5,344 bases of DNA from Clostridia bacterium (GCA_018333845.1 JAGXSK010000181.1:1-5344); one strand, 5' to 3'; positions 1-5,287 are shown, counted from the first letter of the stretch. Notes: a model not told the origin generated them from the sequence alone. Program-made: numbers and translations.

Positions 1-405
1 TATGGCAATTACCTCTTCAACCTCATTATTACGGCCGTTTTTTTGCAGTAAAAATATAGCCTCGCCAGAAAGTACCTCGCAGTATTCTGAGTATGTTTCT
101 TTCCCTGTATTTTTTAACGGATGAAAATGACCAGCAGTTTTTATAAACTCTTTTCCTATTTTTCCTGGTAAAAGAACAGTTATATCGTATCGCAAGTTAT
201 ATTCTTTAAAAATTACTTCATCCTGCTGGAAGCATATATTTTTATATCTATAATATAAGGGGTCCTCACTAGGTTTTGTTTTATAATAATAGACTGGCAA
301 TGCGTCTTTTAGTCTGCGAATTTCTGGCTCAACAGGACTAATTATTCCTTCGGTAAAGACTAATGCACCTTTATCCGTCAGAATAATATCTGTACCAAGT
401 ATCAT
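1..405 (-). CDS. Cupin-type glucose-6-phosphate isomerase, N-terminal 135 residues (truncated by window edge)
   Basis: Predicted to interconvert glucose 6-phosphate and fructose 6-phosphate in glycolysis/gluconeogenesis, in the cytoplasm. The reading frame is open from ATG at 405 to the window edge, giving 135 codons with no stop. Residues 74-95 (DITVLLPGKIGKEF, then TAGHFHP) closely match the metal-site segment of archaeal cupin isomerases such as the Pyrococcus furiosus enzyme, as remembered. H93 and H95 of the GHFH motif and E107 of the SEYCEVLSGEA stretch correspond to its metal ligands. The fourth ligand, a His, would lie beyond the edge. Family members are about 190 residues, so roughly 50-60 residues are missing. 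The start is fixed by AAGGAGG at 415-421, nine bases upstream. This fold is unrelated to classical Pgi. Gene family call is firm; substrate preference is inferred. Confidence 0.85.
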   Translation of the reverse strand, partial: MILGTDIILTDKGALVFTEGIISPVEPEIRRLKDALPVYYYKTKPSEDPLYYRYKNICFQQDEVIFKEYNLRYDITVLLPGKIGKEFIKTAGHFHPLKNTGKETYSEYCEVLSGEAIFLLQKNGRNNEVEEVIAI

Positions 406-414
406 TAATAAAAG

Positions 415-421
415 CCTCCTT
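415..421 (-). promoter_or_regulatory. Ribosome binding site of the cupin isomerase
   Basis: On the minus strand this reads AAGGAGG, a full-strength Shine-Dalgarno site nine bases before the ATG at 405. It lies only six bases from the end of the inverted-repeat element at 428-570, so structure in that element could affect translation initiation. Confidence 0.85.
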
Positions 422-427
422 GGCAAA

Positions 428-570
428 TACTACAGCGAAAGGTTACTCGTTTCGTTACATTCCTGCGCCATGGGGACGGTTCCATCGTCTTCCCTTCGGA
501 CCTTCGTTGCACTACGGTGACGCTCAAACCGTACCCATGGCTCCGCTAATTGCTAAATTTCGCTGTAGTA
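428..570. repeat. GC-rich imperfect palindromic element with 13-bp perfect terminal inverted repeats (MITE/REP-like)
   Basis: The ends are perfect 13-bp inverted repeats: TACTACAGCGAAA at 428-440 and its complement at 558-570. A second, inner pair lies at 468-481 and 527-540 (14 bp with one mismatch), both arms containing CCATGG. A short third pair, CGTC/GACG, lies at 486-489 and 519-522. Together they could fold into one long interrupted hairpin. GC is about 51%, against about 16% in the 90 bp to the right, so composition is foreign to its surroundings. There is no coding capacity. The outermost TA on each side could be a 2-bp target duplication or just part of the repeat. It resembles a non-autonomous miniature transposable or REP-type element, but a conserved structured RNA leader is also possible. 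Copy number elsewhere in the genome is unknown from this window. Confidence 0.75.
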
Positions 571-587
571 CTAATACTTTTTAGATA

Positions 588-616
588 ATTATATTATAAA
601 TTAAAAGATATTACAA
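588..616 (-). promoter_or_regulatory. Sigma-A-type promoter for the cupin isomerase
   Basis: On the minus strand, TTGTAA (611-616, four of six consensus bases) is followed by a 17-bp spacer and a perfect TATAAT (588-593). A-tracts of seven bases at 620-626 and 635-641 lie just upstream, as in UP elements. Transcription would start near 580, giving a leader of about 175 nt that includes the whole inverted-repeat element. A second TATAAT overlaps at 593-598 but would have a 12-bp spacer. Confidence 0.6.
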
Positions 617-702
617 AAGAAAAAAAGTCAAATGAAAAAAAGCCAAAATATATAACCATAAAAGTACTATTACAAAATATATATGTCATTAAATCTGAAC
701 TA

Positions 703-740
703 TAAAATAACCAGCTCAGGTTAGCAGGCTGGTTATTTTA
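703..740 (-). terminator. Intrinsic terminator of the small zinc-ribbon gene
   Basis: Perfect 13-bp inverted repeat (703-715 and 728-740) around a 12-nt loop. It begins three bases after the stop codon of the minus-strand gene at 744. In that direction the second arm ends in TTATTTTATA, a loose U-tract. The arms are A/T-rich at the base, so some activity in the plus direction is conceivable, but no plus-strand gene ends here. Confidence 0.65.
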
Positions 741-743
741 GTG

Positions 744-902
744 TTACATCCTGACCATATTATTACCACAACATTCCTGTTCTACACTAGATGTATTGCT
801 GCACGTTTTACATAGATAAGTGCCCTGTCTGACAGTTGATTTGCCACAGCAAAAGTCTGGTAATCTCGAGGTTTTCCCACATTGACTGCATACGTAAGCC
901 AA
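744..902 (-). CDS. Small Cys-rich protein made of two zinc-ribbon-like repeats (52 aa)
   Basis: Not recognised as a named gene. The predicted 52-residue soluble protein has eight cysteines: C5, C8, C18, C19, C31, C34, C44 and C45. They form two copies of C-x2-C-x9-CC, and every cysteine recurs exactly 26 residues later. Y3/Y29, T11/T37, S12/S38, G20/G46, V24/V50 and R25/R51 also match, so the protein is a tandem duplication of one 26-residue unit. Such CxxC plus CC sets usually bind zinc, one ion per unit here by inference. The start is TTG at 902, chosen because GGAGGT (910-915) lies seven bases upstream; in-frame GTG codons slightly upstream lack that spacing. A terminator follows directly. 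It is transcribed divergently from the PEP-binding gene, possibly as a single-gene unit. Function is unknown; a nucleic-acid-binding or metal-handling role is only a guess. Confidence 0.75.
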   Translation of the reverse strand: MAYVCSQCGKTSRLPDFCCGKSTVRQGTYLCKTCSNTSSVEQECCGNNMVRM

Positions 903-909
903 AGTATTC

Positions 910-915
910 ACCTCC
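910..915 (-). promoter_or_regulatory. Ribosome binding site fixing the TTG start of the Cys-rich gene
   Basis: Reads GGAGGT on the minus strand, with seven bases to the TTG at 902-900. It decides the non-ATG start. The only upstream ATG nearby, at 921-919, is in another frame. Confidence 0.7.
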
Positions 916-1052
916 ACCCATTGTAATATTTAAGTCTATCTATAAAATACCCATTATTTACTAATATTACTCATGTCTTAAAAGGACCTACAATATATTT
1001 TTGAAGGGAGAAAGGTCACAAAATCCGTAAGTAAACAAACAAATAAAAATAC

Positions 1053-1081
1053 TTTTAAGCAGCATTTTAGTATGCTATACT
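1053..1081 (+). promoter_or_regulatory. Extended -10 promoter for the PEP-binding gene and gdhA
   Basis: TGCTATACT at 1073-1081 is an extended -10 element (TG-N-TATACT). The -35 position, 17 bp upstream (1053-1058, TTTTAA), is poor, as is common for extended -10 promoters. Transcription would start near 1088, leaving a leader of about 120 nt before the ATG at 1210. Confidence 0.5.
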
Positions 1082-1086
1082 AAAAT
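1064..1086. promoter_or_regulatory. Perfect 23-bp palindrome overlapping the -10, candidate operator
   Basis: Ten-base arms ATTTTAGTAT (1064-1073) and ATACTAAAAT (1077-1086) flank the 3-bp centre GCT. The palindrome covers the extended -10 element completely, so a dimeric protein bound here should block transcription. It does not match the CodY, TnrA or Rex consensus sites that I know. Part of the symmetry is inherent in an AT-rich -10 region, but ten perfect pairs per arm is more than that explains. Confidence 0.5.
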
Positions 1087-1108
1087 CGAAAAAAATATTG
1101 TTTTGGGC

Positions 1109-1163
1109 AAAGGCGTCCTTAATAAACCTGCCAAACAGCAGGTTTATTAAGGGTACCTTTTTC
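1109..1163 (+). terminator. Terminator-like hairpin in the leader of the PEP-binding gene (candidate attenuator)
   Basis: A perfect 15-bp stem (1117-1131 with 1138-1152) closes a 6-nt loop, CAAACA. The stem extends downward through two G-U pairs, one mismatch and an AAAGG/CCTTT base (1109-1113 with 1156-1160). A run TTTTTC follows immediately. This is the shape of an intrinsic terminator, yet no plus-strand gene lies upstream. It sits between the predicted promoter and the start codon at 1210, so premature termination (attenuation) is the natural reading. Its 3' base, CCTTTTTC (1156-1163), is also perfectly complementary to GAAAAAGG (1191-1198) in the ribosome binding region. Confidence 0.65.
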
Positions 1164-1194
1164 TAACATGCCATTTTTGTATGCCAATTTGAAA

Positions 1195-1200
1195 AAGGGG
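1195..1200 (+). promoter_or_regulatory. Ribosome binding site of the PEP-binding gene
   Basis: AAGGGG ends nine bases before the ATG at 1210. It overlaps the stretch GAAAAAGG that can pair with the 3' base of the upstream hairpin, so its access may depend on leader folding. Confidence 0.7.
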
Positions 1201-1209
1201 TAAAAAACC

Positions 1210-3795
1210 ATGCCAACTAATTGTGCTACCACAGGTTTGATGGAACTGGACAAAATAATTGACAGGTTGAGAATAGGGGACAATGTGGTCTGGCAGGTAG
1301 AGGATATTAATGATTATCATCACTTTGTAACCCCCTATGTAAACAAGGCCCTGACTGACGGTAAGAAAGTTGTTTACATGAGGTTTGCCCGCCATAAGCC
1401 ATTGATTGGAGATGGGGAAGGAGTTACCATGTATAGCCTGGATGCCCACAGGGGATTTGAACATTTTTCCTCCCAGGTTCACAATATTGTAACCAAAGAG
1501 GGAGAAGATGTGTATTTTGTATTTGATTGTCTAAGTGATCTGCAGGCTATATGGGCGACTGACACCATGATTGGCAATTTTTTCATGATAACCTGTCCTT
1601 ATTTATTTGAATCTAGAACAATAGCTTACTTTGCTATTTATAGAAATAATCATTCATTTAAAACTATAGCTTGTATAAGAAAAACTACCCAACTGCTGAT
1701 AGACGTGTACAACTACGATGGAGCCCTTTATGTTCATCCCCTAAAGGCCTGGAAGAGATACTCTCCAACCATGTTTTTGCCCCATAAAAAGGTGGGTGAG
1801 AGTTTTATCCCGATAACAAATAGCCATGATACTACCATTCTCCTTTCCTACATGGCGGCAAAAAGGAATGAAACTTCTAAAAGACATCTTGATTACTGGG
1901 ATCAGTTATTTTTAAAAGCTGCTAATATCTTGGAAAGACCGTCTTCAGAAGATGAAAAACAGGAAATGGTTGAGCAGCTATGCAAGATCATGATTGGCAG
2001 AGAAAAGAGAATACTGGGTCTTGCCGTTGACAACTTTACACTAGAAGACCTGTTAAACATTAAAGCCAGACTTATTGGAACGGGTTTTATAGGTGGAAAG
2101 GCAGCGGGAATGCTTATTGCCAGAAATATTCTTTTAAGAGATAAAGCCTTTGACTGGCAAAGCCATTTTGAACCCCATGATTCCTTTTATATTGGCTCAG
2201 ATGTTTTTTATACCTACCTGGTTCAAAATGGCTGGTGGAAATTACGAATGAAACAGAAGGCTAAAAAAGGATATTTTACTGAGGCTCAAAATTTAAAAGA
2301 AAAAATGTTAACAGGCGAATTTCCTGAAGAGATTAAAGAACAATTCTTGCAGATGGTAGAATATTTTGGTCAGTCCCCCTTCATTGTTCGCTCCAGCAGC
2401 CTGCTGGAGGATGGTTTTGGAAATGCTTTTGCCGGTAAATATGAGAGTATTTTTTGTGTGAATCAAGGTTCACCAGAAGAAAGGTACAAGCAATTCAAAG
2501 AGGCAGTCCGCAAAATCTATGCTAGTGTTATGAATGAAGATGCCCTTGCATACAGGCTGCAAAGGGGCCTGGACCAGCATGACGAACAGATGGCCCTTCT
2601 GGTTCAAAGAGTATCCGGCGCCTATTATAATAATTACTTTTTCCCTTATCTGGCTGGAGTTGGCATATCACACAATACCTTTGTTTGGAACAAGGACCTG
2701 GACCCTGAAGCTGGAATGCTGAGGCTAGTTTTCGGTCTAGGGACCAGGGCAGTCAATAGGGTTGAAAATGATTATCCCAGACTAGTTGCCCTGGATGCTC
2801 CATTATTGAGGCCCCATGCAGGACTGGCAGATATAAGAAGATTTTCGCAGCATTATGTAGATGTACTAAATGTACGCGACAATAAACTTGAAACAGTTCC
2901 TCTAAAAAAATTAACCAATGAAAAATTAGACCTAAACCTTAATTTAATTGGTATTCGAGACCACGAATCCATTAGAAAGCTCAAGGACATCTGTGATATA
3001 GACGAGGACTTATGGATACTCAATTTTGATAACCTGTTTACTAAAACATCCTTTAATACAGTTATGAAAAAAATGCTTAAAAAACTGGAAGCAATTTATG
3101 CCTATCCAGTTGATACTGAGTTTACAGTTAACTTTACCAGGGATGGCTTATTCAAGATAAACCTCCTGCAGTGTCGTCCTTTACAGACCCAGGGGAGTGA
3201 TGAAAAGGTTACAATTCCAGAAAACCTGGATGATAAAAAAGTAATTTTTAAACTTGAAAGCAGTTTTATGGGTGGCAGCTTTTCTAAAGAAATCCAAAGG
3301 GTTATATATGTTGACCCCAAGAGCTATAGTGAGCTGTCAAATTTCCAGAGACATGAGGTTGCCCGTATTGTGGGTAAATTAAACAAGAAAATCCAGGATA
3401 GGGATAAAACACCTACTTTACTGCTAGGGCCAGGAAGATGGGGGACAACTACACCTTCATTAGGTATACCAGTTAGCTTTTCGGAAATAAATAATATAAC
3501 GGTAATTGGTGAAATTGCCTATAAAAGCGGCAGCCTTACACCAGAATTGTCCTATGGAAGTCATTTTTTCCAGGATCTGGTGGAAACTAATATATTCTAT
3601 GCAGCTATTTTTCCTAGTGACCAGAATGTGGTTTTTAATTGGGAGTGGTTCAACAGCCTTCCAAATGAGCTGGCAGATTTGTTGCCGGAAAAAGCAGATT
3701 ACAGCCATGTGGTCAAAATCTGCAATTTAAAAAATAATAAGGCAATGATTCTAGCAGATATAGTTTCACAAAAGGTAATTTGTTTTACAACATAA
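1210..3795 (+). CDS. PEP/pyruvate-binding (PPDK_N) protein with KaiC-like N-terminal domain, no swivel or PEP-utilising domain (861 aa)
   Basis: Cytoplasmic protein of unknown exact function. Residues about 1-225 look like a KaiC/RecA-fold domain: the TGLMELD entry motif (8-14) and a Walker-B-like strand FVFDCLSDL (D106) are present, but the GxxGxGKT P-loop is replaced by QVEDINDYHHF (29-39). A helical linker follows. Residues about 286-660 are the ATP-grasp PEP/pyruvate-binding domain of PEP synthase and PPDK, with RLIGTGFIGGK (K297), FIVRSSS (R394), FGLGT (508-512), E637, and LLQCRP (Q654, R656), so the nucleotide-binding residues are intact. Residues 661-861 form a C-terminal domain with LLLGPGRWG (to G745) and SYGSHFFQDLVE (781-792), known to me from similar uncharacterised proteins. 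The phosphohistidine swivel and TIM-barrel domains are absent, so it should not be called PEP synthase. The start follows AAGGGG. gdhA begins 32 bp after the stop, probably in the same transcript. Confidence 0.9.
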   Translation: MPTNCATTGLMELDKIIDRLRIGDNVVWQVEDINDYHHFVTPYVNKALTDGKKVVYMRFARHKPLIGDGEGVTMYSLDAHRGFEHFSSQVHNIVTKEGEDVYFVFDCLSDLQAIWATDTMIGNFFMITCPYLFESRTIAYFAIYRNNHSFKTIACIRKTTQLLIDVYNYDGALYVHPLKAWKRYSPTMFLPHKKVGESFIPITNSHDTTILLSYMAAKRNETSKRHLDYWDQLFLKAANILERPSSEDEKQEMVEQLCKIMIGREKRILGLAVDNFTLEDLLNIKARLIGTGFIGGKAAGMLIARNILLRDKAFDWQSHFEPHDSFYIGSDVFYTYLVQNGWWKLRMKQKAKKGYFTEAQNLKEKMLTGEFPEEIKEQFLQMVEYFGQSPFIVRSSSLLEDGFGNAFAGKYESIFCVNQGSPEERYKQFKEAVRKIYASVMNEDALAYRLQRGLDQHDEQMALLVQRVSGAYYNNYFFPYLAGVGISHNTFVWNKDLDPEAGMLRLVFGLGTRAVNRVENDYPRLVALDAPLLRPHAGLADIRRFSQHYVDVLNVRDNKLETVPLKKLTNEKLDLNLNLIGIRDHESIRKLKDICDIDEDLWILNFDNLFTKTSFNTVMKKMLKKLEAIYAYPVDTEFTVNFTRDGLFKINLLQCRPLQTQGSDEKVTIPENLDDKKVIFKLESSFMGGSFSKEIQRVIYVDPKSYSELSNFQRHEVARIVGKLNKKIQDRDKTPTLLLGPGRWGTTTPSLGIPVSFSEINNITVIGEIAYKSGSLTPELSYGSHFFQDLVETNIFYAAIFPSDQNVVFNWEWFNSLPNELADLLPEKADYSHVVKICNLKNNKAMILADIVSQKVICFTT

Positions 3796-3814
3796 TTAAA
3801 AATAACAAAAAATT

Positions 3815-3819
3815 GGGGG
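3815..3819 (+). promoter_or_regulatory. Ribosome binding site deciding the gdhA start
   Basis: GGGGG lies eight bases before ATG at 3828. The frame stays open upstream to a TTG at 3780, inside the previous gene, but that codon has no ribosome binding site and would add 16 residues (starting FYNIIKNNKK) not typical of the family. Confidence 0.75.
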
Positions 3820-3827
3820 TCGATAGA

Positions 3828-5162
3828 ATGTTAATTACACAAGAAATCATGGATCAAGTTATCAAGAGAAATCAAAATGAACCAGAGTTTCATCAAGCTG
3901 TGCATGAGGTGCTTGAATCTCTTGAGCCCGTTCTGGAAAAATACCCAGAGTACAAGGATCTTGGTATTATTGACAGGATAGTTGAACCTGAAAGGCAAAT
4001 TGTCTTCAGGGTTCCCTGGGTGGATGACAATGGAAAGGTACAGGTAAACAGGGGCTTCAGGGTTCAATTTAATTCAGCCATAGGCCCATATAAGGGTGGC
4101 TTGCGTTTTCACCCATCTGTTAACCTGGGCATTATTAAATTTTTAGGCTTTGAGCAGATCTTTAAAAACTCTCTAACTGGTTTACCGATTGGTGGGGGAA
4201 AGGGCGGTTCTGACTTTGATCCAAAGGGCAAGTCAGAAGGTGAAGTCATGAGATTCTGCCAGAGCTTTATGAATGAGCTATACAGGCACATTAGTGCCGA
4301 TATTGATGTGCCTGCCGGGGATATTGGAGTGGGTGCAAGAGAAATAGGATACATGTATGGACAATACAAGAAGATAACTAACTTATACGAGGGCGTATTC
4401 ACTGGAAAAGGCATTCCCTATGGCGGTTCCCTGGGCAGAAAAGAAGCTACAGGCTACGGACTTGTTTACTTTGTTGAAGAGATGTTAAAGGCCAAGGGTG
4501 ATTCCTTTAAAGGCAAAACTGTGGTAATTTCAGGTTCTGGAAATGTGGCAATTTATGCAGCAGAAAAGGCCCAGGAACTGGGTGCTAAAGTTGTGGCAGT
4601 ATCTGATTCTAATGCATACATTTGTGATGAGGATGGCATCAAGTGCAGTCTGGTCAAAAGGCTTAAGGAAGTAGAGAGAAAACGCATTAAAGATTATCTA
4701 TATGATGTGCCAGGAGCTACATGTGTTGAGGACTGCTCTAGCATCTGGTCAATCAAGTGCGATATAGCCCTTCCCTGTGCCACAGAAAATGAACTAGACG
4801 GCATGGCTGCCAAGAAGCTTATAGAAAACGGTGTAATCGCTGTGGCTGAAGGTGCTAATATGCCATGTACCCCTGAGGCAGTTAAGCTTTTCCAGGACAA
4901 TGGTGTTTTATTTGGCCCTGCCAAGGCAGCTAATGCCGGTGGAGTTGCCTGCTCGGCCCTGGAAATGACACAAAACAGCATGAGATTGCAGTGGACATTT
5001 GAAGAGGTAGATGCAAAGCTGAAGCAGATTATGAGAGACATCTATCTCAAGTGTGATAAGGCAGCAAAAGAATTTGACTTAGAGGGAGATTTCGTGGCTG
5101 GTGCTAACATTGCCGGCTTCCTGAAGGTAGCAGATGCCATGAAAGCCCAGGGAGTTGTGTAA
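3828..5162 (+). CDS. gdhA: Glutamate dehydrogenase, hexameric, probably NADP-specific (444 aa)
   Basis: Catalyses reversible reductive amination of 2-oxoglutarate with ammonia to glutamate, in the cytoplasm as a hexamer, linking carbon and nitrogen metabolism. The 444-residue length fits the small hexameric family. Substrate and catalytic residues fall at the same numbers as in the Clostridium symbiosum enzyme: K89 (GPYKGGLRFHP), K113, K125 (GGGKGG) and D165 (PAGDIGVG). S376 (GGVACSALEM) matches its S380. The coenzyme domain has GSGNVA (236-241), and the strand end reads VSDSNAY (D260, S261). That resembles E. coli GdhA (SDSSG) rather than the NAD-type C. symbiosum strand, so NADP is preferred by inference. 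PCATENELDG is another family signature. It lies 32 bp after the PEP-binding gene with no terminator between, suggesting co-transcription; hairpins follow its stop. Nothing looks truncated. Confidence 0.95.
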   Translation: MLITQEIMDQVIKRNQNEPEFHQAVHEVLESLEPVLEKYPEYKDLGIIDRIVEPERQIVFRVPWVDDNGKVQVNRGFRVQFNSAIGPYKGGLRFHPSVNLGIIKFLGFEQIFKNSLTGLPIGGGKGGSDFDPKGKSEGEVMRFCQSFMNELYRHISADIDVPAGDIGVGAREIGYMYGQYKKITNLYEGVFTGKGIPYGGSLGRKEATGYGLVYFVEEMLKAKGDSFKGKTVVISGSGNVAIYAAEKAQELGAKVVAVSDSNAYICDEDGIKCSLVKRLKEVERKRIKDYLYDVPGATCVEDCSSIWSIKCDIALPCATENELDGMAAKKLIENGVIAVAEGANMPCTPEAVKLFQDNGVLFGPAKAANAGGVACSALEMTQNSMRLQWTFEEVDAKLKQIMRDIYLKCDKAAKEFDLEGDFVAGANIAGFLKVADAMKAQGVV

Positions 5163-5177
5163 GGATAACAAAAACCT

Positions 5178-5205
5178 AAAGTTCAAAGTTCAAAGTTTAA
5201 AGGAC
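5178..5205 (+). repeat. Four tandem 7-bp units after gdhA
   Basis: AAAGTTC, AAAGTTC, AAAGTTT and AAAGGAC follow each other without gaps. The first two are identical and the last two drift. The fourth unit forms most of the left arm of the following hairpin. Probably low-complexity slippage, not a functional array. Confidence 0.6.
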
Positions 5206-5232
5206 TATGTACACATAACACATGGTCCTTTA
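5198..5232 (+). terminator. Hairpin downstream of gdhA (possible terminator or mRNA 3'-end stabiliser)
   Basis: A 13-bp stem with one G-U pair (5198-5210 with 5220-5232) encloses a 9-nt loop, 35 bases after the gdhA stop. No U-run follows it directly, so it is not a standard intrinsic terminator by itself. It may protect the transcript end, with the next hairpin doing the termination. Confidence 0.5.
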
Positions 5233-5256
5233 TGATTCACCAGCAAGTCAGGCGGG

Positions 5257-5287
5257 TCTTAAAATATTTAAGAATTTTTTTTATTTT
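5257..5287 (+). terminator. Weak AT-rich hairpin with U-tract, probable gdhA terminator
   Basis: TCTTAAA (5257-5263) pairs with TTTAAGA (5267-5273) around a 3-nt loop. An eight-T run (5275-5282), an A and four more T follow. The stem has only one G-C pair per arm, so it is weak, but the tract is long and the position after gdhA fits. Confidence 0.5.

Larger units (their letters stand above)
903..1209. other. Divergent intergenic region
   Basis: This 307-bp AT-rich gap separates the minus-strand Cys-rich gene from the plus-strand PEP-binding gene. Its right half holds the promoter, palindrome, leader hairpin and ribosome binding site listed separately. In 916-1050 no gene is visible. The promoter of the Cys-rich gene must lie there; the best match seen on the minus strand is TTGTAG, an 18-bp spacer and TAATAT, which is too weak to call as a site. 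Confidence 0.7.

Noticed and set aside
428..570. CRISPR repeat or insertion sequence with transposase
   Set aside because: There is one inverted-repeat unit only, with no spaced direct repeats and no coding capacity for a transposase.
981..1018. Short inverted repeat GACCT/AGGTC in the divergent region
   Set aside because: Only five-base arms about 20 bases apart in AT-rich DNA; expected by chance.
1168..1203. Eleven-codon leader ORF (MPFLYANLKKG) between the hairpin and the PEP-binding gene
   Set aside because: The nearest purine-rich stretch (1149-1153) is 14 bases away and buried in the hairpin, and the peptide has no run of regulatory codons. Probably chance.
1147..1482. Minus-strand open frame of 111 codons
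   Set aside because: It is antisense to the well-supported PEP-binding gene and its leader, with no recognisable protein features.
1210..3795. Calling the large gene ppsA or ppdK
   Set aside because: The swivel His domain and PEP-utilising barrel are missing, and the extra N- and C-terminal domains differ from those enzymes.
3780..3827. Upstream TTG start for gdhA overlapping the end of the previous gene
   Set aside because: No ribosome binding site precedes it and the added residues are unlike the family. ATG 3828 has GGGGG at good spacing and gives residue numbers matching the C. symbiosum enzyme.
4694..5041. Minus-strand open frame of 115 codons inside gdhA
   Set aside because: It lies opposite highly conserved gdhA coding sequence and has no recognisable domain; a shadow of the real frame. 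The other antisense frames within 3102-4414 were rejected for the same reason.
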